46,911 nucleotides of DNA from Planctomycetota bacterium. Its GTDB lineage: Bacteria; Planctomycetota; Planctomycetia; Gemmatales; Gemmataceae. Made by a program: the position numbers and the translations under genes. Of this stretch, positions 41,515 to 46,911 are shown one piece after another (positions within the stretch are counted from its first letter, which is position 1; each line of letters starts with the position of its first letter). The stretch lies in contig JAKOSN010000075.1 in assembly GCA_029777335.1 (NCBI GenBank), positions 1 through 46,911 of the forward strand, read 5' to 3'. The notes under the pieces are model-generated. The model made no database searches. It was not told the DNA's origin and worked only from the letters and a program-made list of their open reading frames with translations.

Positions 41515-43167
41515 ATGATCGCGAATAGCAGTCTCTCCAAGGCTCCGTCGATGAACGAAGCCTCGGAACGGGATCCCTTCAACAACAACTCCTACGGCAC
41601 CCTGGTCGATCAGGGTTACAAGCTGATTCATTTGCCCGTGCTCGATGTGACCGACTTCAATGAACGCGTGATCCGTGGCTATGAGGAAGGCTACGGCGAG
41701 AAGGAACTGCCGGCGGATCTGGCCCTGGCGCGCTCGCTGGTTCCGGCGGGCACCGCAACGTTGCGCGATTTTAGCAACATTTCGCCGGAAATCCCCGAGT
41801 ACATCTCCTCCAACTGCACCGGGTGCATGGACTGTGTCACCGAGTGCCCCGACACCGCCATTCTCGGCAAGGTGCTGTCCGAGCAGGAGTGGGAGCAAAA
41901 GCTCCAGACGATCCCCGAGGCGGATCGCGAGATGTACCGCGTCCAGTGGTCCAAAACCAAGAAGTACTACGACGCCGGCAAGAAGAAGGTCGGCTCGGGC
42001 GGGATGTTCCAGATCATCATCGATCCCTCCAAGTGCAAGGGGTGCGCGGAGTGCGTCACCGTTTGCGACGACGACGCCCTGAAGATGGTAGTCAAGACCG
42101 ACGAGGTGATGACCAACGCACGCAAGAGCCATCGCTACTTCAAGAACCTGGGCCCCAGCAACGACAGGTACATCAGCGAAAGTTTGCTGATCGACATGAT
42201 GCTGAAGGAGAGCACCCACATCTACGTCGGTGGGGCTGGCTCCTGTGCGGGGTGTGGCGAGGGGACCGCGTTGCGCATGCTCTGTGCCGCCACGGGCTCC
42301 AAGTACGGGGATCAATGGGGGATTGTGGCTGCCACCGGCTGTAACACCGTCTACACCTCGACCTATCCCTACAACCCGTATCTGGTGCCGTGGACCAATT
42401 CGCTCTTCGAGAACGCCCCGGCGGACGGCATTGGCGTGCGCATGCGCTGGGATCAGATGGGGTGGCACGATCGTCCCCTGTGGGTGATTGGCGGCGACGG
42501 CGCCATGTTCGATATTGGCTTCCAATCGCTCTCACGCATGCTGGCGTCGGGGATGAATATCAAGGTGTTTGTGCTCGATACCCAGGTGTACTCCAACACC
42601 GGCGGACAGGCCTCAACCGCCAGTTTCACCGGCCAGAACACCAAGATGAGCGTGCACGGCAAGACGCTGGGCGGCAAGCAGGAGCGGCGCAAGGAGATCG
42701 CGCAGATCGCCATGATGCACCCACGCACCTACGTCGCCCAGACAACGGCGGCCCACGTCAATCACTTCTACAAGGCCGTTCTTGGAGCGCTGGAGTTCGA
42801 CGGCCCGGCCCTGATCTGTTGCTACACCACCTGTCAGCCCGAACATGGCGTGGCAGACAACATGGCCGGCGAGCAGGCGCGCCTGGCGGTCGATACCCGT
42901 GCCTTCCCGATTCTGATTCACGATCCGCGCAAGGGGGATCGGATCAAGGAGCGGCTTTTGCTTCAGGGGAACCCGGCGGTCAAGGAGGACTGGTACGTTA
43001 ACCCCAAGACCAACGAACCACTCACCTTCATTGACTTCGCACGCAGTGAGGGGCGCTTCGCCAAGCACTTCGACAAGGATGGCAACCCCTCCGCCACTCT
43101 GCAGGCTGCCATGCAAGATCGGCTGGAGAACTGGCATCTGCTGCAGGAACTGGCTGGTTATCGGTAA
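41515..43167 (+). CDS. Pyruvate:ferredoxin oxidoreductase, C-terminal half (ferredoxin plus TPP domains)
   Basis: The 550-residue product begins with the 2[4Fe-4S] ferredoxin-like module: CTGCMDCVTECP and, about 60 residues later, CKGCAECVTVC. The TPP domain follows, with SCAGCGEGTALRM and ATGCNTVYTSTYPYNPY (proximal-cluster cysteines), WVIGGDGAMFDIGFQSLSR (TPP/Mg GDG motif), LDTQVYSNTGGQAST and the late CCYTTCQPEHG. This is the delta/beta part of NifJ. It must pair with the preceding gene's product to be active. The ATG at 41515 has GGAG ten bases upstream. The 111-base gap after the first half contains a hairpin that may tune expression. Confidence 0.9.
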   Translation: MIANSSLSKAPSMNEASERDPFNNNSYGTLVDQGYKLIHLPVLDVTDFNERVIRGYEEGYGEKELPADLALARSLVPAGTATLRDFSNISPEIPEYISSNCTGCMDCVTECPDTAILGKVLSEQEWEQKLQTIPEADREMYRVQWSKTKKYYDAGKKKVGSGGMFQIIIDPSKCKGCAECVTVCDDDALKMVVKTDEVMTNARKSHRYFKNLGPSNDRYISESLLIDMMLKESTHIYVGGAGSCAGCGEGTALRMLCAATGSKYGDQWGIVAATGCNTVYTSTYPYNPYLVPWTNSLFENAPADGIGVRMRWDQMGWHDRPLWVIGGDGAMFDIGFQSLSRMLASGMNIKVFVLDTQVYSNTGGQASTASFTGQNTKMSVHGKTLGGKQERRKEIAQIAMMHPRTYVAQTTAAHVNHFYKAVLGALEFDGPALICCYTTCQPEHGVADNMAGEQARLAVDTRAFPILIHDPRKGDRIKERLLLQGNPAVKEDWYVNPKTNEPLTFIDFARSEGRFAKHFDKDGNPSATLQAAMQDRLENWHLLQELAGYR

Positions 43168-43175
43168 CGCTCCTG

Positions 43176-43206
43176 GGGGCGAAGCGGCCCTGGCTGCCTT
43201 CGCCCC
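43176..43206 (+). terminator. Hairpin after the PFOR C-terminal gene
   Basis: GGGGCGAAG (43176-43184) and CTTCGCCCC (43198-43206) form a 9-bp perfect stem over a 13-base loop, directly after the stop codon. Confidence 0.55.
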
Positions 43207-43250
43207 TTCAGCGTCTCGGTGTGTTCTCTTCTCGGAAGCAATCTCGTGCC

Positions 43251-43568
43251 ATGTCTACCCCACGAGCCACGCACGATCACACTCCCGGGGCGCTCGCCGT
43301 CACGTTGGAGTTTCTGAAACGCACGCGCGCGGAACTCCGTTCCCTCCATCGCGTTCGCGTCTGGAAGGACCACGTTCACATTATCGACGTGAACAAGGAT
43401 TTCTTCGAGGTACGCGGCATTGGCTATGGCGATGCCGACATTATTCCCCTGCTCCAGAGTGTCAACACCGCCTTCAACCCGGAGACGATCCATCAGCCGA
43501 TCGAGGCGGAGTACAAGGAGTTCGGCACAGGACGCCGTTATCCCTGGGCCTACGATCGGGTGATGTAA
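43251..43568 (+). CDS. Small conserved-looking protein of unknown function next to PFOR
   Basis: The 105-residue product reads LEFLKRTRAELRSLHRVRVW, then HIIDVNKDFFEVRGIGYGDAD, and ends in GRRYPWAYDRVM. It is soluble, without cysteines or membrane spans, and I cannot place it in a family. The ATG at 43251 is chosen; a GTG at 43221 is also in frame, and neither has a strong ribosome site. It follows the PFOR genes after a hairpin. It is convergent with the small HTH gene, whose stop codon is six bases away. Confidence 0.65.
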   Translation: MSTPRATHDHTPGALAVTLEFLKRTRAELRSLHRVRVWKDHVHIIDVNKDFFEVRGIGYGDADIIPLLQSVNTAFNPETIHQPIEAEYKEFGTGRRYPWAYDRVM

Positions 43569-43573
43569 CGTCC

Positions 43574-43810
43574 TCAACTGGGGCCATGACCGTAGATGTG
43601 TTGCACGGGCGTGGTATGTCCCCAGACAATGTCATGGCGGGTGATGCCAAACACGCGCGCGATGGCATCGCGTTCGTTCGGGCTGGGTGTCCAGCGCCCC
43701 AGCACAATGGCGGCCACCCGCAGATCGTCCAGCCCGCTGCGCGTGGCGAGTTCCCGGCCATCGATGCCATGCTGCTGACACAACTCCGCGACGGTCTTCA
43801 GCGGTTCCAT
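43574..43810 (-). CDS. Small helix-turn-helix (XRE-like) protein
   Basis: The 78-residue product contains a lambda-repressor-like fold: VAELCQQHGIDGRELATRSG (first helices), DDLRVAAIVLGRWTPSPNER (recognition region) and DAIARVFGITRHDIVW. The C-terminus TPVQHIYGHGP is striking and, as far as I recall, recurs in planctomycete proteins. It may bind DNA directly. It stands alone on the minus strand between PFOR and hflX and shares the intergenic region with the hflX promoter. Confidence 0.68.
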   Translation of the reverse strand: MEPLKTVAELCQQHGIDGRELATRSGLDDLRVAAIVLGRWTPSPNERDAIARVFGITRHDIVWGHTTPVQHIYGHGPS

Positions 43811-43915
43811 GAGCGGACCCCTCTCTCCTGGTGTCAGTGGTATTCCTCCCTTGTCGCAGTGATCCTGCTGGTCATTCTATTGCGGCTGGCTTCCCGGGGC
43901 GCTCCTATTTTGACC

Positions 43916-43945
43916 TTGGTACCGCGAACCCTTCGCCGGTAAAAT
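43916..43945 (+). promoter_or_regulatory. Promoter of hflX
   Basis: TTGGTA (43916-43921), an 18-base spacer and TAAAAT (43940-43945) lie 40 bases upstream of the GTG start; AGGAGGAG follows as ribosome site. Confidence 0.45.
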
Positions 43946-43985
43946 GCATCTGGTTTAGAAGTAAAAAGGAGGAGTAACAAACGAC

Positions 43986-45287
43986 GTGACTCTTGATACA
44001 ACACGCGACGAATTGACCGTTCATCTCGAACGCACCATTCTGGTCAGTGTGGCCCTCCCCGAGCGGCCCTGGATCACTGCCGATCCTCTGGAAGAACTGC
44101 GCGGGCTGGCGACCACCGCCGGCGCGTTGATCGTGGGCAGCCTGACCCAGAAACGCGAAGCGATCAACCCTGGCACCTACATCGGCAAGGGCAAACTGCA
44201 GGAATTGCAGGAGCTCGTCCACGCCAACGATGCCGATGTGGTGATCTTCGACAACGACCTCTCTCCCGCCCAGGTCCGCAACCTGGAAAAAGCGACCTCG
44301 GTCAAGGTGCTCGATCGCAGCGAGCTGATTCTCGATATCTTTGCCACCCGTGCGCGCACCATTGAAGCCCGCCTGCAGGTTGAGCTGGCCCAGCTGGAAT
44401 ATGCCCTGCCGCGTCTGCGTCAGATGTGGAGCCACCTTTCGCGTATCAAGGCCGGCATCGGCATGCGCGGGCCCGGCGAAACCCAGCTGGAAGAGGACCG
44501 TCGCCTGGTCGATCTACGCATTCGCGATCTGAAAAATCGTCTTCTGGAAGTGCAGGCCCGCAAGGAACGCGAGGTGCGTAGTCGGGGCGAGGAGTACACC
44601 GTTTCGCTGGTCGGCTACACCAACGCGGGCAAGAGTACGTTGATGAACCGCCTGACCCGGGCGGGGGTGTACGTGGAGGACAAGCTCTTCTCCACGCTCG
44701 ACACGCGCACCCGGCAATGGCACCTGAAGGACTGGGGCCGCATTCTGCTAAGTGACACGGTCGGCTTCATTCGCGACCTGCCTCACCACCTGGTGGCGTC
44801 GTTCAAGGCCACGTTGGAGGAAGCCCGGCAGGCGCGCCTGTTGCTCCATGTGGTGGATGCCAGCAGTCCGGTTGCCGAGGAGCAGATCAAGTCGGTGGAG
44901 AAGGTGCTGGAAGAACTGGGCTGTGGCACCAAACCCTCGTTGCTGGTGCTGAACAAGAAGGATCAGGTGCCCGATCTGTCCTATTTGCAGGTGTTGCAGA
45001 AGCACCACCCGCGCGCGGTGGCGATCAGTGCCGCCACGGGCGATGGCATCGAGGAGTTGGGAGCGGCGGTGATCGAGGCACTGAGTTCCGACTTTGTGCG
45101 TGCCGAGGTGATCGCCGAGGCGTCCAACGGCAAGGTGCAGGCGTATCTATCCGCGCACGCGGACATTTACCGCCAGCAGTTCGAGGACAACCGCGTGATC
45201 ATCCAGTGTTCCTTACCGCGTCACCTGCTCCACCACATCCAGGCACCGGACGTACAGGTCCGTTTTCTGGACAATAACGAGCGTTAA
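43986..45287 (+). CDS. hflX: GTPase HflX
   Basis: The 433-residue product has the HflX N-terminal domain (AGALIVGSLTQKREAINPGTYIGKGKL split over residues about 42-70, VVIFDNDLSPAQVRNLE), the linker with GIGMRGPGETQLEEDRR, and the G domain with GYTNAGKST (G1), FSTLDTRTR (G2), LLSDTVGFIRDLPHHLV (G3) and LVLNKKDQVPD (G4). HflX binds the 50S ribosome and splits stalled or stressed 70S particles. The start is a GTG at 43986, eleven bases after AGGAGGAG. A hairpin terminator follows. Confidence 0.95.
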   Translation: MTLDTTRDELTVHLERTILVSVALPERPWITADPLEELRGLATTAGALIVGSLTQKREAINPGTYIGKGKLQELQELVHANDADVVIFDNDLSPAQVRNLEKATSVKVLDRSELILDIFATRARTIEARLQVELAQLEYALPRLRQMWSHLSRIKAGIGMRGPGETQLEEDRRLVDLRIRDLKNRLLEVQARKEREVRSRGEEYTVSLVGYTNAGKSTLMNRLTRAGVYVEDKLFSTLDTRTRQWHLKDWGRILLSDTVGFIRDLPHHLVASFKATLEEARQARLLLHVVDASSPVAEEQIKSVEKVLEELGCGTKPSLLVLNKKDQVPDLSYLQVLQKHHPRAVAISAATGDGIEELGAAVIEALSSDFVRAEVIAEASNGKVQAYLSAHADIYRQQFEDNRVIIQCSLPRHLLHHIQAPDVQVRFLDNNER

Positions 45288-45315
45288 AGTCATTTTTTGT
45301 ACTCCAGCAAACGCA

Positions 45316-45348
45316 ACGCCGCGAGCCTGAATGGGGCGCTCGCGGCGT
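45316..45348 (+). terminator. Terminator after hflX
   Basis: ACGCCGCGAGC (45316-45326) pairs perfectly with 45338-45348 over an 11-base loop, 28 bases after the stop codon; pyrimidine-rich sequence follows. Confidence 0.65.
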
Positions 45349-45393
45349 CTCTCTCCTCGTTCGCGCCCAGGCTGAAAAAAGTTGCCATTTTGA

Positions 45394-45422
45394 TTGACAG
45401 CGTGCTGTCGGCAGAATACCCT
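45394..45422 (+). promoter_or_regulatory. Promoter with palindrome over the -35 box
   Basis: TTGACA (45394-45399, perfect consensus) is overlapped by the perfect palindrome GACAGC-GT-GCTGTC (45396-45409). TACCCT lies 17 bases downstream as a weak -10. It drives the stub ORF at 45447; the palindrome looks like a repressor site. Confidence 0.4.
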
Positions 45423-45446
45423 CAATGCACAATTGAGGAACGCCCC

Positions 45447-45659
45447 ATGAATACGCCCTCCCTTCTGAAGCCAAACCTCCCTGCACCCCTAACACTGGGA
45501 TTGCGCACTCTCTTCGCTCGGATTCGCACTATCCGTCGCGTGCGCTCCTTCCGTCTGCGCAGCGAGGCAAGACATTCAGACAAGGCGGGAACTGCTGGGA
45601 CACAGGGACGAGGAACTGCCGGAAGAACCGGCCTTGCGCAAGGTCCGTTCGAGGGATAG
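45447..45659 (+). pseudogene. Short ORF after a good ribosome site, probably a truncated gene
   Basis: A 70-codon ORF starts with MNTPSLLKPNLPAPLTLGL after GAGG at eight bases, and a promoter lies upstream. From about codon 35 the text turns into low-complexity Arg/Gly/Thr and runs into the repeat cluster, so the original gene may have been cut by insertion of the accessory segment. It resembles no family I know. It may also be a real small basic peptide. Confidence 0.25.
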
Positions 45660-45746
45660 ATTGCGCGTCTATCACGTCCGCGGGACGGATAATCGAACGC
45701 AAGTGATGTGAAGATTGGTAGTTGTGAAAAAAAAGGTTCACGGGGA

Positions 45747-45790
45747 TAGATTGCGCCGTGCGCAAGGTTTGGTGCCGGCGGCGCAATCTA
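45747..45790. repeat. 12-bp inverted repeat in the accessory border
   Basis: TAGATTGCGCCG (45747-45758) and CGGCGCAATCTA (45779-45790) are exact complements with a 20-base loop. The left arm includes part of the 14-base direct repeat also found at 45653-45666. Confidence 0.55.
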
Positions 45791-45825
45791 ATCAGGAGTT
45801 CGGCGGTGCAACCGAGGGCTGGGGT

Positions 45826-46695
45826 ATGAGTTCGTCGCTTGCACAAGAACTGTTCGGCCAAGTGGGTGCGGTGTTTCACGAGCTGATCACCTCTCTTGCT
45901 TCGGAAGTATCGGGCAAGACGTATCACTTCATGGAGCATGAGAAGTTTCGCCAGCTTCTGGAGAGGTCACCCGGCGAAGGAATCCGCATCTACTGGACGG
46001 AGCTACTCTCCCGGGCTCACTGGGCGGCCGCTTCCAATATCCTGCGGCACAAGCGTTGGCACGACGCATGCCTCAAACTTTACGCCTCGGAACCGAACTT
46101 CTTAGGGTTTACCGCATGCCTTCGCGGTCTATTGGAGGCCGCGGCCGACGCATTCTACTCTCTCGGAGCTGTCCCGCTAACTCTTGCGGACAATCACGCC
46201 CGCATCAAGGAAATGCTCTCTGGCCGAGCCGCGTCATTCGCAACCTCTCAAGAACTGGAGGATATGCTGATTCATTTCCACTACGCTAGGAAACCCGCAA
46301 AGGGCGAAGCCATGCCCGACAGCCACAGAGCCGCTACTGCAGATGCCTACCTCCGCGCGGCTGACGGAACCAGCAGAACAGACATGAAAGACCTTTATGC
46401 CGAGTTGTGTCAGGTCGTTCACCCGGCAGCGCAATCCGTCTTGCGGATGACAGTTGGCTCCGAAGAAACCGGGGTCTTGACCGGTGGTGAGGACAAGGCG
46501 TGGATTCAGGACCTTTGTAAGAGGCACGCGACTGCAATTGACGGGGTACATATGCTGAGCATCAACACCTGCATCCTTATTCTCAAGGTGCTCAACCGAT
46601 TTCCTGTGCGAGGACTCTGGACCGATCGCGTAAACTCGGTGAGCATGGACAGCATCCCCGCGTGGTCCAAGATTCAGACTGCGTTCGCGAAGTAG
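45826..46695 (+). CDS. Accessory protein of unknown function (cassette-like gene)
   Basis: The 289-residue product is helical and soluble, with no signal peptide or membrane span. Notable pieces are YHFMEHEKFRQLLERSPGEG, ILRHKRWHDACLKLY, FTACLRGLLEAAADAFYSLG, DLYAELCQVVHPAAQSVLRM and a C-terminal ILILKVLNRFP. The Glu in RGLLEAAAD and the His in QVVHPAA recall helical bundle proteins of the DUF5677/HEPN-like kind, but this is only an impression. The ATG at 45826 has GAGG eight bases upstream; an in-frame start at 45715 would run through the repeats. Codon use is less GC-biased than in neighbouring genes. The position between repeats, an attC-like motif and an insertion sequence suggests horizontal transfer. 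Confidence 0.65.
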   Translation: MSSSLAQELFGQVGAVFHELITSLASEVSGKTYHFMEHEKFRQLLERSPGEGIRIYWTELLSRAHWAAASNILRHKRWHDACLKLYASEPNFLGFTACLRGLLEAAADAFYSLGAVPLTLADNHARIKEMLSGRAASFATSQELEDMLIHFHYARKPAKGEAMPDSHRAATADAYLRAADGTSRTDMKDLYAELCQVVHPAAQSVLRMTVGSEETGVLTGGEDKAWIQDLCKRHATAIDGVHMLSINTCILILKVLNRFPVRGLWTDRVNSVSMDSIPAWSKIQTAFAK

Positions 46696-46722
46696 CGTCG
46701 TTTCGCCGGGCACGGGAAGCGC

Positions 46723-46752
46723 CGAACAAGGCGCTGCAACAGACAGCGGGGG
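46723..46752 (+). repeat. Half attC-like motif after the accessory gene
   Basis: GCGCCGAACAAGGCGCTGCA followed by ACAGACAGCG resembles the 5' half (R'' and L'' boxes) of integron attC sites, starting 27 bases after the stop codon. The matching 3' half is not seen; the IS630-type element begins a short distance downstream and may have interrupted it. Confidence 0.3.
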
Positions 46753-46764
46753 CACGTATGCTTT

Positions 46765-46911
46765 CCTAGTAGCCTAACACTTTTGACTTGCCTAGTGCAG
46801 CTGCAGCCGTAGATTGAGGCGGAACCCCGGAGGATTCCGCCATGAAGAAGTATAAGGTCACGTTGACCGCTGAGGAGCGTAACTCCTTGCAGGATTTGAT
46901 CGCCGCCAAAA
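46765..46911 (+). mobile_element. IS630-type insertion sequence, left end (cut by window edge)
   Basis: The transposase start at 46842 is preceded by about 75 bases of non-coding sequence that should contain the left terminal repeat, probably near CTAGTAGCCTAACAC (46765-46779). IS630 elements insert at TA. The exact border cannot be set without the right end. Confidence 0.55.
46842..46911 (+). CDS. IS630-family transposase, N-terminal fragment
   Basis: The first 23 codons are visible: MKKYKVTLTAEERNSLQDLI then AAK. This is the characteristic opening of IS630-type transposases (helix-turn-helix N-terminus, later DDE catalytic domain, not in the window). GGAGG lies eight bases before the ATG. 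The frame is open to the window edge. Whether the element is intact cannot be judged. Confidence 0.82.
   Translation, partial: MKKYKVTLTAEERNSLQDLIAAK

Larger units (their letters stand above)
45288..45825 (+). other. 538-base accessory border region with repeats and a stub ORF
   Basis: After the hflX terminator this region has a promoter with an operator-like palindrome (45394-45422), a 70-codon stub ORF (45447-45659), and between 45585 and 45805 a cluster of short repeats: GGAACTGCTGG and GGAACTGCCGG, a 14-base direct repeat (GGGATAGATTGCGC at 45653 and 45743), GCGCAAGGT twice, and a 12-bp inverted repeat (45747-45758 with 45779-45790). Base composition is less GC-rich than the rest of the window. 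Confidence 0.5.

Noticed and set aside
45529..45939. 136-codon minus-strand ORF across the accessory border
   Set aside because: No ribosome site or promoter, and it overlaps both the stub ORF and the start of the accessory gene; it mainly reads through the repeat cluster.
1..46911. tRNA, rRNA, CRISPR array and replication origin
   Set aside because: No TΨC-like GGTTC-type arm in cloverleaf context, no rRNA-like stretch, no spaced identical repeats and no DnaA-box cluster were noticed by eye; a covariance search would be needed to exclude them fully.

Overview
The window most likely comes from a planctomycete, probably of the Gemmata type. The evidence is the gene content: a PVC-type dehydrogenase with HEAT repeats and a C-terminal cytochrome c, a TIGR03067-type small protein, a DUF1570-type metallopeptidase and a formylmethanofuran:H4MPT formyltransferase (the C1 pathway found in planctomycetes). 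The DNA is GC-rich and densely coding, so most long antisense reading frames are shadows of real genes. I assigned 36 coding regions (one partial at each edge, one doubtful), a set of promoters and hairpins, one candidate structured RNA and a mobile-element border at the right end. No tRNA, rRNA or CRISPR array was seen.

Layout. 1-4.6 kb (minus): a cut-off exported protein, an inositol-monophosphatase-family enzyme, a DUF1570-type metallopeptidase and an SLC13-type permease with two RCK_C domains. 4.6-9.2 kb (minus): a two-gene McrB/McrC-like module, an AAA+ motor with a long coiled coil followed by a DUF2357-like PD-(D/E)XK nuclease; this is the best candidate for an unusual defence system. 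9.3-15.9 kb (minus): a PH-domain membrane protein, then TolC, HlyD, a peptidase-like/ABC exporter and an ArsR-type regulator, read in the order arsR-ABC-hlyD-tolC, with an operator-like inverted repeat at the regulator's promoter. 16.2-19.0 kb (plus): a large secreted protein with sugar-binding-like ends. 19.1-21.4 kb (minus): an atypical Clp/Hsp100 ATPase. 21.6-23.6 kb (plus): three tightly packed genes for membrane proteins of unknown role. 23.6-31.7 kb: an acyl-CoA synthetase, a small membrane protein, an ECF-type CbiO/CbiQ pair, a lactate permease, Ftr and MalQ. 31.8-36.0 kb (minus): the PVC dehydrogenase and a histidine phosphatase. 36.2-39.3 kb (plus): an S41 protease, Fur, a candidate small RNA and a TIGR03067-type protein. 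39.4-43.6 kb (plus): pyruvate:ferredoxin oxidoreductase split over two genes plus a small conserved protein. 43.6-45.3 kb: a small HTH protein (minus) and HflX (plus).

The last 1.6 kb looks accessory. It holds a promoter with a palindrome on its -35 box, a stub ORF, a block of short direct and inverted repeats, a cassette-like gene of unknown function, a half attC-like motif and the start of an IS630-type transposase cut by the window edge.

Working together: Ftr belongs to tetrahydromethanopterin-linked C1 metabolism; PFOR and the lactate permease suggest pyruvate/lactate metabolism using low-potential ferredoxin; Fur next to iron-sulfur-rich PFOR is compatible with iron control of this stretch. 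The export operon and the McrBC-like pair are self-contained modules. All functions are assigned from recognisable motifs and family knowledge; no database search was possible.
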